Shown here one piece after another: positions 26,617 to 35,627 of a DNA stretch of 64,000 bases. The notes under the pieces were generated by a model. It was not told where the DNA came from. It was given only the letters and a program-made list of their open reading frames with translations, and searched no databases. Made by a program: the position numbers and the translations under genes. Within the stretch, counting starts at the first letter, position 1; each line of letters starts with the position of its first letter. Source of the DNA: Ezakiella coagulans (lineage in GTDB: Bacteria > Bacillota > Clostridia > Tissierellales > Peptoniphilaceae); contig NZ_QEKV01000003.1 of the NCBI RefSeq assembly GCF_003096635.1, positions 1 to 64,000 of the forward strand, given 5' to 3'.

Positions 26617-27239
26617 TATCTTAAAACCTCTTTTATAATTTCCGTCTTCGCAGTTCCCGAAGTTAAATCTGCTATATCGGAAATAAATTTATCTTTCGTT
26701 TTTTCCGGAACAGTTACAACGACCTTTATATCTTCATAAAATTCCGTATTTAAAATCTGAATTGCAGCATTATTTATATAATTCAAAAGAATATCATATA
26801 AATCATAACCTACATTAATCATTATATCATAAAAAGTCTTAAAACTCCTAATTCCCGCATCTTCAATTACGCCTGTCGCTGAAGACATATAAGCTCTTGT
26901 AAGACCGCCGGCTCCAAGTTTAATTCCTCCATAATATCTCGTAACGACAATCATGCAATTTTGGAGTTCATTCATTTTTAAAGCTTTTAAAATCGGAAGC
27001 CCTGCTGTTCCTGAAGGTTCGCCGTCATCTTCTGCCTTTTCACGCAGACCCCCTACATCAAATGTGTATGCATAACAGTGATGCGTCGCCTTTGGATGTT
27101 TTTCCTTAACATAGTTTATAAACTTTTCGGCATCTTCTTCGGACTGAATCATTCTCGCTTCCGACAAAAATACCGACTTCTTTATCTCATATCTGAATTC
27201 TTCGGTCGATTGAACCGACTTAAAAGGTTTTATATCCAT
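26616..27239 (-). CDS. YigZ/IMPACT family protein
   Basis: Cytosolic protein of 207 residues. The N-terminal UPF0029/Impact domain has the signature GEPSGTAGLPILKALK and YYGGIKLGAGGLTRAY, and a small C-terminal DUF1949-type ferredoxin-like domain follows. The family is related to eukaryotic IMPACT; its bacterial role is unsettled. It is 1 base after hflX and overlaps nadE by one base. Confidence 0.9.
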   Translation of the reverse strand: MDIKPFKSVQSTEEFRYEIKKSVFLSEARMIQSEEDAEKFINYVKEKHPKATHHCYAYTFDVGGLREKAEDDGEPSGTAGLPILKALKMNELQNCMIVVTRYYGGIKLGAGGLTRAYMSSATGVIEDAGIRSFKTFYDIMINVGYDLYDILLNYINNAAIQILNTEFYEDIKVVVTVPEKTKDKFISDIADLTSGTAKTEIIKEVLR

Positions 27240-27240
27240 A

Positions 27241-28461
27241 TCATAAACCCCTCTTCAAATATTTTGTATATGTTACGACAGTGCCTTCATCTGAATATTT
27301 CTTGGAAATTATTTGATTGTTTTCCATAAACAAACTTAGCTCTTTCGCTTCACTATACGGAAAAAACTTTGTGTCCTCCACCGTTTCTCCATACAATTCA
27401 AGTTCAATTGCTTTCAAGAGACTCCTAACATCGCCGTCGTTATATGCACTTATCACCATGTCGGCATCCGCATAAATATGTTTATCAACTACTTTATCAG
27501 CTTTATTATAAACCTTTATTATTTTTTTGTCACCAAGTCCCAAATCTTTTATAAGATTTTCTGTTGTTTCAATTTCAACATCAAGATGCTTATTTGATAT
27601 ATCTAAAACTTGAACAAGAAGATCCGCCTTCTTTATTTCCAATAAAGTTGAACGAAATGCGTCTATGAGTTGATGCGGAAGATTACTTATCAGTCCAACA
27701 GTATCCGTTAAAATTATATCTCCTCCATGTGGAAGTTCAATTCTTCTTGCATGAGTATCAAGTGTTGCGAAAAGTCTATCATCTGCATAAACTCTTTTAT
27801 CTTCATCTGCTCCTGAAAGTTCGATGATTCTATTTAAAAGAGTTGACTTTCCCGTATTTGAATACCCAATTAACGAAACAATCGGAATACTACTATCAGA
27901 CCTCATCTTCGATTTCGTATCAAGAACTACCTGCGCTGCCTTAACATCTTCTTTTAACTTGTCAATTCGCTTTCTTAGAACACGTCTATCGAGTTCGAGC
28001 TTTTGTTCGCCGGCGCCTCTCATACCCATGACTCCAAATTGTCTATCCATATCTTTTCGCATGCCACGAAGTCTCGGATACATATACGAAAGTGTTGCAA
28101 GTTCGACTTGCAATTTTCCAAACGCTGTCGTCGCACGCTGATTAAAAAGTTCCAATATAAGTTGATTTCCGTCAATTACAAGCATATCAAACTCGTCTTT
28201 CACATTTTGAAGTTGCCTTGGACTCAAATCTTCGCATACAACGATAAAGTCTGCTTTAAGTTCTTTAGATATATTTGAAAAGTACTCGATTTTACCGCTG
28301 CCAAAATAATATTTCGGATTTATTCTTTGAATATTTTGAATTAAAACCGAAATGACTTCTGCACCTAGACTTTTTACAAGTTCAATATTCTCTTTTTGAC
28401 GTGGAGAATCTTCTGAAATATCATTTGCTATTATAACTGCTTTTTTATCTTTAAAATCCAA
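27241..28461 (-). CDS. hflX: Ribosome-associated GTPase HflX
   Basis: GTPase of 406 residues that binds the large subunit and splits stalled ribosomes under stress. It has an N-terminal HflX domain, a glycine-rich linker (GMRGAGEQKLELDRR, about residue 147), a G1 loop GYSNTGKSTLLN (about residue 197), a DTVG G3 and the NKAD G4 motif. It leads the six-gene run to deoC. Its ATG is 78 bases after the cyclophilin stop, in a gap that also holds a terminator. Confidence 0.94.
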   Translation of the reverse strand: MDFKDKKAVIIANDISEDSPRQKENIELVKSLGAEVISVLIQNIQRINPKYYFGSGKIEYFSNISKELKADFIVVCEDLSPRQLQNVKDEFDMLVIDGNQLILELFNQRATTAFGKLQVELATLSYMYPRLRGMRKDMDRQFGVMGMRGAGEQKLELDRRVLRKRIDKLKEDVKAAQVVLDTKSKMRSDSSIPIVSLIGYSNTGKSTLLNRIIELSGADEDKRVYADDRLFATLDTHARRIELPHGGDIILTDTVGLISNLPHQLIDAFRSTLLEIKKADLLVQVLDISNKHLDVEIETTENLIKDLGLGDKKIIKVYNKADKVVDKHIYADADMVISAYNDGDVRSLLKAIELELYGETVEDTKFFPYSEAKELSLFMENNQIISKKYSDEGTVVTYTKYLKRGL

Positions 28462-28510
28462 GCATCTTCACCCACTACATTATACAGCATTTTAGCGAAC
28501 TTGACAAGTA

Positions 28511-28533
28511 AAGGTCGATTAAAAATCGACCTT
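28511..28533 (-). terminator. Intrinsic terminator after the cyclophilin gene
   Basis: AAGGTCGATT (28511-28520) and AATCGACCTT (28524-28533) form a perfect 10-bp stem. The minus-strand side has only a short T-run, and the plus-strand side (CTTTTATTTT) is stronger. No plus-strand gene precedes it, so it most likely serves the minus strand. Confidence 0.6.
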
Positions 28534-28538
28534 TTATT

Positions 28539-29315
28539 TTACTTATATGTTATTACCTCTGCTGTTTTAATAATTACAGGTTCAACCGGTTTATCCATTT
28601 CGCCGGTCTTTGTATTTGCAATTTTATCAACAACGTCGATACCTTCAACAACTTGACCGAAGACCGTGTGGTGTCCGTCGAGATGCGGTGTTCCACCGAA
28701 TACTGAATACATCTTCTTCCATGTATCATTTACGTATGACGGATCGACGTATGATTCATATTGAGGCATTGCTTCTGCCGGAATGCTGCTGTTTTGAACG
28801 ATAAAAAATTGACTTCCGTTGGACATAGGTTGTCCGGTATTTGCCATTGAAAGTGCACCTCTTATATTAATTAAATTCGGAACAAATTCATCTTCAAAAC
28901 CTTCGCCGTAAATACTTTCTCCGCCCATTCCTGTTCCATCAGGGTCTCCCCCTTGAATCATAAAATCTTTAATAACTCTGTGGAATGTAACACCGTCATA
29001 ATATTTGTCTTCGATATGCTTTGTGAGATTTTCCACTGTTTTAGGTGTTAAATCCCTGAATAATTTAATTTTGATATCTCCCATATTTGTATGGAAAATT
29101 GCAATTTCGTCCCCCTTCTTTAGTGGTTGAAGTTGTGGCATATTCTTTATTTCTTCTTCTGTAAAATTTTTCTTAATTGATTCTTCACTCATATATTCAT
29201 CCTCCGTAATTCCATTTTTATCGTCTTTTTCTACATTTCCTTTATCTGTGTTTTGATTTTGGCATCCTAATGAAAAGAAAGCCAATACTATCATTAATCT
29301 TAACAAATGTTTCAT
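28539..29315 (-). CDS. Cyclophilin-type peptidyl-prolyl isomerase lipoprotein
   Basis: Exported folding catalyst of 258 residues. It has a signal peptide with lipobox SLGC (Cys18), an acidic linker, then a cyclophilin domain (about residues 68-256) with VTFHRVIKDFMIQGGDPDGTG, GALSMANTGQPMSNGSQFFI and the C-terminal HTVFGQVVEG. It is expected on the outer face of the membrane, where Firmicutes commonly have folding lipoproteins. It follows the DUF1667 gene by 12 bases and ends the map operon. Confidence 0.92.
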   Translation of the reverse strand: MKHLLRLMIVLAFFSLGCQNQNTDKGNVEKDDKNGITEDEYMSEESIKKNFTEEEIKNMPQLQPLKKGDEIAIFHTNMGDIKIKLFRDLTPKTVENLTKHIEDKYYDGVTFHRVIKDFMIQGGDPDGTGMGGESIYGEGFEDEFVPNLINIRGALSMANTGQPMSNGSQFFIVQNSSIPAEAMPQYESYVDPSYVNDTWKKMYSVFGGTPHLDGHHTVFGQVVEGIDVVDKIANTKTGEMDKPVEPVIIKTAEVITYK

Positions 29316-29327
29316 ATTTTCCTCCGT

Positions 29328-29657
29328 TTAATTTGATATTTTTCTTTGGGATATAAAATTTATCCCTGTATTTCCCAAGTTTTCTATAACAACTTTGTTT
29401 GCCACTATCGGCGGCTCAAGCGTTATACTTTTCAAAAGTTCCTTGCACTCTTCTTTTTCCGCTTCCGTAAGTTCTCTGTCCGACTTCACACTCAAGTGTC
29501 CTTTTGATGAATTTACTAAATTTACCTGTGTATAAAAAACAGATTTTTCTTCATAGTTTTTATACGACAGCCCTCTCGCACACTTGTTTCCGTAAACTTC
29601 CCCATCCTTTACAACAAGATGGCAGCCGACCGGACAGTTTTTACAAACCACTTCCAA
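29328..29657 (-). CDS. DUF1667 protein
   Basis: Small cytosolic protein of 109 residues. Its N-terminus has CKNCPVGCHL and then NKCARG, four cysteines in a spacing that suggests a metal or Fe-S site. The C-terminus is predicted soluble. DUF1667 genes usually lie beside glycerol-3-phosphate or FAD-dependent dehydrogenase genes. Here it stands between a MATE pump and a cyclophilin with no dehydrogenase near, so its partner is unknown. It overlaps the MATE gene by 17 bases. Confidence 0.8.
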   Translation of the reverse strand: MEVVCKNCPVGCHLVVKDGEVYGNKCARGLSYKNYEEKSVFYTQVNLVNSSKGHLSVKSDRELTEAEKEECKELLKSITLEPPIVANKVVIENLGNTGINFISQRKISN

Positions 29658-30984
29658 GATGCAACCTCCTGTGCTTAAATATATTAAACCACGTGAATGA
29701 AATAGTTCCCTTTAACACGCTTGACGCACTCACAGCAATCCAAATGCCTTCGATACCGAAATACGGAATCAACAAATAGCTGAGTGGTATTCTGAGCAGA
29801 TTTCCTGCAATTCCTATAAAAGAAGGCGGTTTTGTCATCGATATACCGTTAAAAGCTCCCTCTGTTACAATTTCAATACACATGAATAACTGACTGAACG
29901 AAAGAACCATCAAATACATCGCTCCATATTTTATTGCTTCTGCTTCGTGTAAAAATAACTTTATTATCGGGTATCTTGCAAAATATAAAAGCGCACTTGA
30001 GAAAATCCCGACACAAATCATTATTCTTAAACTTGTAAAATAAGCCTTGTTCGCCCTTTCATGCTTTCCGGCACCGTAATTTTGTCCAACAAAAGTCGCG
30101 TTTGCCGTACTAAAACCTCCAGCTGTCATCCACGAAATACTTTCAATTTCCGTTCCGATTGACTGACCTGCAACAGGTGCTGCACCAAAAGCATTCACCA
30201 TTTTGTTAAGATACATCGAAATAAAACAGTGCATACCCGATTGAAGAGCCGGTGGAATACCAAGACTAAGAATTCTCCTTACTTTCTTCGGTTCCCATTT
30301 TTTTAAATAGTCAACTTGAGCGTACAGGAATTCGTGTTTCTTGCCAAAATATATAAACATCATAAATACGAAAAGTTGCGAAATTGTTGTTGCAAGAGCC
30401 GCGCCAAACACTCCCCAATTAAAGAAATGGATGAAAAGCGGATCAAGAATCATATTTACAAAAACTCCGATTCCATTCACAACAAAAGTAGCTCTCGAAT
30501 TACCTGTCGAGTTTAAAATGACAGACATTATCGGATTCATAAACAAAAATAGAAATCCGACACTGACAGTTCTAAGATATGTGTATGCATTTTGTAAAGT
30601 GCTCGCATCTATAATATTAAAAAATGATAAAAGTTCCTTATAAAAGAAAAATACAATAGAGGAAAAAGTCAAAGCTATTATCGCATTTAATTTAACTCCG
30701 GAATTTATATAACCGTGAACTGCTTCAAAGTCTTTTTTACCAAAGTTTTGACTGACAGTAACCGCAAGTCCAACTTGTGCTATCATCGTAAAACTTTGCA
30801 CTAACCACCAAAAAAGTCCACATATTCCAACCGCTGCAACAGCGGAAGTGTCGATTGTGCCAACCCAGTAGAGGTCAGTTAAATTGTATGCCATTGTTAA
30901 AAAGCTGGTTCCCATTAAAGGTATCGCCAGCTTTAACATTTTTTTGGAAATATTTCCTTCGGTTAGATCTACAACCCTAGCCAT
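29641..30984 (-). CDS. MATE family efflux transporter
   Basis: Polytopic membrane protein of 447 residues with twelve expected helices in two halves. The first half begins MLKLAIPLMGTSFLTMAYNLTDLYWVG and the second has LSLGIPPALQSGMHCFISMY, both typical of MATE (NorM/DinF-like) cation-coupled drug or metabolite exporters. The substrate is unknown. It overlaps the end of map by 8 bases and the start of the DUF1667 gene by 17. Confidence 0.9.
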   Translation of the reverse strand: MARVVDLTEGNISKKMLKLAIPLMGTSFLTMAYNLTDLYWVGTIDTSAVAAVGICGLFWWLVQSFTMIAQVGLAVTVSQNFGKKDFEAVHGYINSGVKLNAIIALTFSSIVFFFYKELLSFFNIIDASTLQNAYTYLRTVSVGFLFLFMNPIMSVILNSTGNSRATFVVNGIGVFVNMILDPLFIHFFNWGVFGAALATTISQLFVFMMFIYFGKKHEFLYAQVDYLKKWEPKKVRRILSLGIPPALQSGMHCFISMYLNKMVNAFGAAPVAGQSIGTEIESISWMTAGGFSTANATFVGQNYGAGKHERANKAYFTSLRIMICVGIFSSALLYFARYPIIKLFLHEAEAIKYGAMYLMVLSFSQLFMCIEIVTEGAFNGISMTKPPSFIGIAGNLLRIPLSYLLIPYFGIEGIWIAVSASSVLKGTISFTWFNIFKHRRLHLGSGL

Positions 30985-31735
30985 CTAAGCCCTCATCGGT
31001 CAAAATTCGCACGCCATCGCTTGTTACAGCCATTGTATGCTCATATTGACAGGAAAGCTTGCCATCCTTTGTCCTTGCCGTCCAGCCATTTTTATCCATC
31101 TTCATTTGCCATGTTCCGACATTTATCATCGGCTCAATGGTAAATACCATGCCTTCTCTCATTCTTGCTCCACGTATGCCCGTGTTATAATGGAACACTT
31201 GCGGATCTTCGTGCATTTTTCTTCCAATTCCGTGACCTATAAAGTCTTTTACAACCGAAAATCCAAACTGTGAAACATATTCTTCTATAACAACTCCGAT
31301 GTCACCAAAATGAGCTCCCGGTTTTACAATTTCAATGCCTTTATACATTGCTTCTTTTGTTACATCCATCAAAAGTTTAGCTTCGTCACTGATATTTCCA
31401 ACGGCATAGCTCCAGGCGGAATCGGAAAGATATCCGTCTTTATTTACAACCATGTCAATTGTAACAATATCACCGTCTTTAAGTTCTCTGTTCGATGGGA
31501 AGCCGTGGCAAATCTCATCATTAACACTTGCGCAAGTTGCAAATGGAAATCCCATATAGCCCTTTTGCTCAGGTGTTGCTCCATGTTCTTTCAAATATTT
31601 TTCTACAAATGAGTCTATTTCAAGAGTAGTTATGCCAGGAACGATAATCTTGCTCAAATTTTCATGCACTGAACGAAGAAGTCTGCCTGACTCTTTCATT
31701 CCTTCTATCATTCTAGGCGTCTTTATTGATATCAT
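30977..31735 (-). CDS. map: Methionine aminopeptidase, type I
   Basis: Removes the initiator methionine from new proteins. It has 252 residues. The pita-bread fold metal ligands are visible in DIVTIDMVV, DSAWSYAVG, GHGIGRKMHEDP, FTIEPMIN and QYEHTMAV. It leads the map-MATE-DUF1667-cyclophilin run. The gap before it (31736-31907) is AT-rich and divergent. Confidence 0.94.
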   Translation of the reverse strand: MISIKTPRMIEGMKESGRLLRSVHENLSKIIVPGITTLEIDSFVEKYLKEHGATPEQKGYMGFPFATCASVNDEICHGFPSNRELKDGDIVTIDMVVNKDGYLSDSAWSYAVGNISDEAKLLMDVTKEAMYKGIEIVKPGAHFGDIGVVIEEYVSQFGFSVVKDFIGHGIGRKMHEDPQVFHYNTGIRGARMREGMVFTIEPMINVGTWQMKMDKNGWTARTKDGKLSCQYEHTMAVTSDGVRILTDEGLDG

Positions 31736-31907
31736 TTTATCACCTATTCCTTATAGCTAATATTATAAGATAATATTTTGGATTTTTCAACTTTTATTTA
31801 TTACAAATTCTATTTAATTCGAAATATTTTATATTCGCATAAATATTTTTATATAAAACTTGAAATGATACATTCAATATTTTAAAATTATAATATGAGG
31901 TGATAAT

Positions 31908-32540
31908 TTGTTTAAATTAAAGGATATAAAATTTAAAAATATTCTCGATATAGAAAATCTTGAAATACACGAAAATGTCGTGACCATTGTTAAGGGCGAA
32001 AGTGGTTCGGGAAAATCCACAATGCTTAAACTTTTAAATAATATAATCTCTCCGGACAGCGGCGTCGTTATGTACAATGGAGTCGACGTGAACGATATAA
32101 ATCCTATAACTCTTCGAAGAGATGTCATAATGCAATCGCAATTTCCAAATATTTTTCCCGGAAATGTGAGAGAAAATTTAAATATCATTTTTACTTTACG
32201 CGGAGAAGAAGGACTTGACGACGAAAAACTTTTAAAAGCTTTGGAAATTGTAAATCTTAAAAAGGATTTAACTGATGACGCACAAAATCTAAGCGGTGGA
32301 GAAAAGACAAGACTCTCAATTGCAAGGCTTTTTTTAGTTGAGCCTGAAGTTTTTCTACTTGACGAGCCGGGTGCATCTCTAGATTCAAAGACTGAAGAAA
32401 TATTGATGAATAATGTTATTTCCGAAATAAAAAAACGAAACAAAACTTTGATTTTTATTTCTCACTCAGACAATCCGGAAATGATTGCCGACGAAATCAT
32501 AACGATGAAGAATGGAAAGGTGCTTAGTCATGAATGTTAG
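31908..32540 (+). CDS. ABC exporter ATP-binding protein (FetA/YbbL type)
   Basis: ATPase subunit of 210 residues starting at a TTG behind GAGGTGA. It has Walker A GESGSGKST (about residue 35), signature LSGGEKTRLSIAR and Walker B VFLLDEPGASLD. Its partner is the UPF0014 permease immediately downstream. In Escherichia coli the FetAB pair exports iron and aids oxidative-stress tolerance; whether iron is the substrate here is inference. It is the first plus-strand gene in the window and diverges from map. Confidence 0.88.
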   Translation: MFKLKDIKFKNILDIENLEIHENVVTIVKGESGSGKSTMLKLLNNIISPDSGVVMYNGVDVNDINPITLRRDVIMQSQFPNIFPGNVRENLNIIFTLRGEEGLDDEKLLKALEIVNLKKDLTDDAQNLSGGEKTRLSIARLFLVEPEVFLLDEPGASLDSKTEEILMNNVISEIKKRNKTLIFISHSDNPEMIADEIITMKNGKVLSHEC

Positions 32541-33309
32541 CGATATAAGTTTATACAATCTTATTTATGCATTTATATTCATTGCATTAATGATTGTAAT
32601 TTTTAATGTAAAAAAAATCCGACTCAGTAAAATTCTCGCATATTCTACTTTCAGAATGACCTTGCAACTTATACTCGTCGGATATATTTTGAGTTATATT
32701 TTCGATAAACCAAGTCCATATATAACTCTTTTAATTCTCGGTATAACCGAAACTTTTGCGATTTTAAATGCTATAAAGCGTTTGAAAATAAAAAACAAAA
32801 TGATGAAAAAAATTACAGCTATTTCCATCATTTCAGGTTCTGTCGTTGTTATTTTTTACTTTTTGTTAGCAGTTATAAAAATAACTCCTTGGTACAATCC
32901 GCAATTTTTCATTCCTATTGCCGGAATGGTCATTGGAAATACAATGACAGGTGTTACACTTGCTATAAAGACATATATGACCGGATTTAAAGATAACAAA
33001 GAACTTGTAAACGGCAGTCTTATGATTGGCGCTTCCCCAAAAGCAGCGACACAATTTATTGCAAAAGAAGCAATTGACAATGCCCTTCTCCCGTCACTAA
33101 ACAAAATGTTCGGCATGGGAATAGTATTTTTGCCGGGCATGATGACCGGTCAAATTCTTTCCGGAATAAGTCCTAACACAGCAATAATATACCAAATTGT
33201 AATTATGCTCGCCTCGTTTTCGAGTAATGCAATCAGCGTAATTTTGATTTCTGAGATTGCACACATGGCATTTTTTAACAACAGAGCACAAATTATAGAC
33301 ATAGAGTAA
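32530..33309 (+). CDS. ABC exporter permease (FetB/UPF0014 type)
   Basis: Membrane permease of 259 residues from the ATG at 32530, chosen because a GGAAAGGTG ribosome site precedes it; an in-frame ATG 18 bases upstream lacks one. It has about seven transmembrane segments and the UPF0014 signature IPIAGMVIGNTMTG and LVNGSLMIGASPKAA. It overlaps the ATPase gene by 11 bases, so the two are coupled. Probable metal (iron) export, by analogy with FetB. Confidence 0.88.
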   Translation: MNVSDISLYNLIYAFIFIALMIVIFNVKKIRLSKILAYSTFRMTLQLILVGYILSYIFDKPSPYITLLILGITETFAILNAIKRLKIKNKMMKKITAISIISGSVVVIFYFLLAVIKITPWYNPQFFIPIAGMVIGNTMTGVTLAIKTYMTGFKDNKELVNGSLMIGASPKAATQFIAKEAIDNALLPSLNKMFGMGIVFLPGMMTGQILSGISPNTAIIYQIVIMLASFSSNAISVILISEIAHMAFFNNRAQIIDIE

Positions 33310-33316
33310 AATAAAA

Positions 33317-33339
33317 CCCTCCGCATCAATTACGGAGGG
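33317..33339. terminator. Bidirectional terminator between fetB-like and mtaA-like genes
   Basis: CCCTCCG (33317-33323) and CGGAGGG (33333-33339) pair. The plus-strand side has AATTTTTT and the minus-strand side TTTTATTTT, so the hairpin can end both converging transcripts. Confidence 0.85.
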
Positions 33340-33345
33340 AATTTT

Positions 33346-34353
33346 TTAATTTCCATAGGCTCTAAATCTGTTTTTTGTTACTCTTATAGCTTCTTTTATA
33401 TTTTCATCCGGAGCATCATTCGGTGCATTGCATCCGAAAGCCATCATAAAGTTGTCATACGGCTCCATCTTATCTAAAAGTTCAGTCGTCTTTTTGTTTA
33501 CTTCTTCAGGCGTTCCCTTTCCAATAAGTCTTATCGGGTCGAGATTTCCAACTAAAATTTTGTCGCTCGGAAAATGTTTTATAACCTCTTCCATATTCAT
33601 TATTTGGTCAAGGCTTATTGCATCGGAGTTTGTTTCAATCATCATATCCAAAAACTTCCACGTGTCGCCGCAAATATGAAGTTGTTTCCAACAGTCAACC
33701 GAATCATATACATAATTTAATCTCGGAAGCACAAGCTCTCTGAAATTTTCAGGGCTAAGCGTTACGCTTGCAGGTTCTGCAATAGACATATATTTTACTC
33801 CCGCCTTGACAACCGCCTTTGCATATTCCCGAACAGCATTTTTTGTGTATTCCAAAATTTCGATTACAAAATCTTTATTTTTTATAATTTCGCGTAAGAG
33901 ATGCGTCGCACCAGCAAGTTGAACTGCAAGTGTGAACGGTCCGAATATTGAAACATATAAAGGCTTGTCTATATTTGAGCTGATTAAGTTTTGGCTCTTC
34001 AAATTTGTAGGCATTCTTTTCAAACTATATGGGTCAGGGATTTCAAGATTTCTGATGCTTTCAGTAGTTGTGAATTTATGTTCGAGTGGACTCGGAAAAT
34101 CGTAATCCGGCTTTAAAAGTTTAACCCCAAGCGATTCACTTATAATATTTCCGTCGCTCAAAGGATAGATAAAATCGCCCGGAAATTCCTCGTCTAGCCT
34201 TTCCGCCATCTTAAGTTGCGTTTCCGGTGAATTATATACCTCATAAACTTTTTTATCGACAAATTTTAAACCGTTTGTGCCCAAATCTGTCAGGAAAAAT
34301 CTTCTATTTTCGCTTTTGATATATTCCATTAGAGTCATATTATGCCAATTCAC
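33346..34353 (-). CDS. Uroporphyrinogen decarboxylase/MtaA-family methyltransferase
   Basis: Cytosolic zinc-type methyltransferase of 335 residues from the UroD/MtaA/CmuA superfamily. The likely zinc ligands are HICGD (about residue 235) and the later Cys in AFGCNAPNDAPDENIKEAI (about residue 310), in the MtaA pattern. The neighbours are a corrinoid protein (14-base overlap) and a MetH-activation-like protein, so it most likely moves a methyl group to or from that corrinoid rather than acting in haem synthesis. The methyl donor or acceptor is unknown; no MtaB- or MttB-like gene is present. Confidence 0.82.
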   Translation of the reverse strand: MNWHNMTLMEYIKSENRRFFLTDLGTNGLKFVDKKVYEVYNSPETQLKMAERLDEEFPGDFIYPLSDGNIISESLGVKLLKPDYDFPSPLEHKFTTTESIRNLEIPDPYSLKRMPTNLKSQNLISSNIDKPLYVSIFGPFTLAVQLAGATHLLREIIKNKDFVIEILEYTKNAVREYAKAVVKAGVKYMSIAEPASVTLSPENFRELVLPRLNYVYDSVDCWKQLHICGDTWKFLDMMIETNSDAISLDQIMNMEEVIKHFPSDKILVGNLDPIRLIGKGTPEEVNKKTTELLDKMEPYDNFMMAFGCNAPNDAPDENIKEAIRVTKNRFRAYGN

Positions 34354-34978
34354 GTTTCATCAACTCCTTTACAAGTTCTACAGCTTCAACTGCATTCTTT
34401 GAAAAGCCGTCAGCTTTAATTTCTTGTCTGAATTCTTCGGAAACCGGTCCGCCGCCGATGATAATAAGCGGCTTGTTTTTATTGTTGTTTAGCTTTACAA
34501 CCTCCTCCATATTAGGCATTGTTGTCGTCATCATTGTGCTAAGACCAATAAAGTCCGCATTTACCTCTTCCGCTTTTTTTATAAATTCATCAGCTTTAAC
34601 ATTTTGTCCAAGGTCGATGACTTTAAAACCCGCAGCCCCAAACATTATCTTGACAATATTTTTTCCTATTTCGTGCAAATCCCCTTCAACAACACCGATA
34701 ACAATCGTCGGTCCGTCAGACTCCATCTTGTGACTACTTTTCTCTTGGAGATAATTAATAGCCATATTTAAAGTGTCTGCACAAACAATTACTTCGGAAA
34801 CATAATATTCTTCCTCTTCAAAAAGATGCGTCACTCGGAGCATTCCTTGACTCAGTGCAACATTATATATATCGTCTTCTGAAACCCCGGCATCGAGTGC
34901 TTCATCTATATAACTTAAAATATTGTCTTCATCCATCTCAACAATCGCATTTGCAATCTTTTCAATATATTCATTCAT
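34340..34978 (-). CDS. Corrinoid (B12-binding) protein
   Basis: Methyl-carrier protein of 212 residues, MtaC/MttC type. It has an N-terminal four-helix cap domain (about 1-85) and a Rossmann-like cobalamin-binding domain starting VVIGVVEGDLHEIGKN, where His is the lower cobalt ligand (DxHxxG, with E-G-D-L-H-E-I-G here). The usual SxL and GG motifs follow as GLSTMMTT and IIGGGP. It carries a methyl group between a donor enzyme and its methyltransferase neighbour. It lies 1 base after the activation-domain gene. Confidence 0.9.
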   Translation of the reverse strand: MNEYIEKIANAIVEMDEDNILSYIDEALDAGVSEDDIYNVALSQGMLRVTHLFEEEEYYVSEVIVCADTLNMAINYLQEKSSHKMESDGPTIVIGVVEGDLHEIGKNIVKIMFGAAGFKVIDLGQNVKADEFIKKAEEVNADFIGLSTMMTTTMPNMEEVVKLNNNKNKPLIIIGGGPVSEEFRQEIKADGFSKNAVEAVELVKELMKRELA

Positions 34979-34979
34979 A

Positions 34980-35561
34980 TTAAAAACTCCCTTTCATTTC
35001 GCATTTCGCTTCGCACCCCTCACACGGAGAAAATTCCTTTAAGCTCTCACTTTTTTGGAGCAGTGCTCTTATTGCCACAGATTTCACTGGATAAAGTTGG
35101 TTGTATTCGTTAATCTTAACCGTATCAAGCCCGACATTTTTGTAAATTTCTTTTTGAAAACTAACAGGATGCGTCTTTGTTCCCGGATATACATATTTTT
35201 TTACAGAAAGTCCTGATGCCTCATAAATTTCTTTCATAATATGTTTTCTGTACATATCGAGAGTTACAATCCCAACTTTGTCCAAAACCATCGCCGGAAA
35301 AGCCATCCCGCTTTCAATCAACTTTTCAATTTCTTTTTCAAAATTTTCTCCGATTGTATAGACTATGTCCGCATACATTTCATCTTCATTTAAACAATAT
35401 CCATAACTTAGATTTATATATTGTTCAAAATCTTCAAGACCTTTATCAATTTTTTTCATCATAACAGGTCTCGGCTCCCTATCTTTAAATCCCAAAAATT
35501 TTATTACAGTATCCTTTTTTGCTTTTACGTCTCTTACGACCGCTTCTCTATAATCTTTCAT
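34980..35561 (-). CDS. MetH activation-domain-like corrinoid reactivation protein
   Basis: A 193-residue protein related to the C-terminal activation domain of methionine synthase MetH. The stretch YPGTKTHPVSFQKEIY, followed by VKINEYNQLYPVKSVAIRAL, parallels the MetH SPGYPxCPDH and LTESxAMxPxxSV motifs. A C-terminal cysteine set CEGCEAKC could hold metal or Fe-S. In MetH this domain lets SAM and an electron donor remethylate oxidised cobalamin. Here it is a free-standing protein and probably rescues the corrinoid protein encoded next to it. It leads the operon. Confidence 0.75.
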   Translation of the reverse strand: MKDYREAVVRDVKAKKDTVIKFLGFKDREPRPVMMKKIDKGLEDFEQYINLSYGYCLNEDEMYADIVYTIGENFEKEIEKLIESGMAFPAMVLDKVGIVTLDMYRKHIMKEIYEASGLSVKKYVYPGTKTHPVSFQKEIYKNVGLDTVKINEYNQLYPVKSVAIRALLQKSESLKEFSPCEGCEAKCEMKGSF

Positions 35562-35592
35562 AATACCTCTAATAATTTTATTCTATAGCCTG

Positions 35593-35621
35593 ATTTTAGC
35601 ATATTGATATAAAAAAATCAA
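35593..35621 (-). promoter_or_regulatory. Promoter of the corrinoid methyltransferase operon
   Basis: Minus-strand -35 TTGATT (35621-35616) and -10 TAAAAT (35598-35593) with 17 bases between them. It lies right after the terminator of the P-type ATPase gene. No B12 riboswitch is seen in the short leader. Confidence 0.7.
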
Positions 35622-35627
35622 ATAAAA

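Noticed and set aside
31874-32443. A 189-codon open frame on the minus strand
   Set aside because: It lies opposite the ABC ATPase gene, which has clear Walker and signature motifs; the antisense product is Ser/Phe-rich with no family likeness or ribosome site.
33346-34353. Haem-pathway uroporphyrinogen decarboxylase (hemE)
   Set aside because: Neighbours are corrinoid proteins and the zinc-type His/Cys pattern is that of MtaA-like methyltransferases; no haem genes are near.
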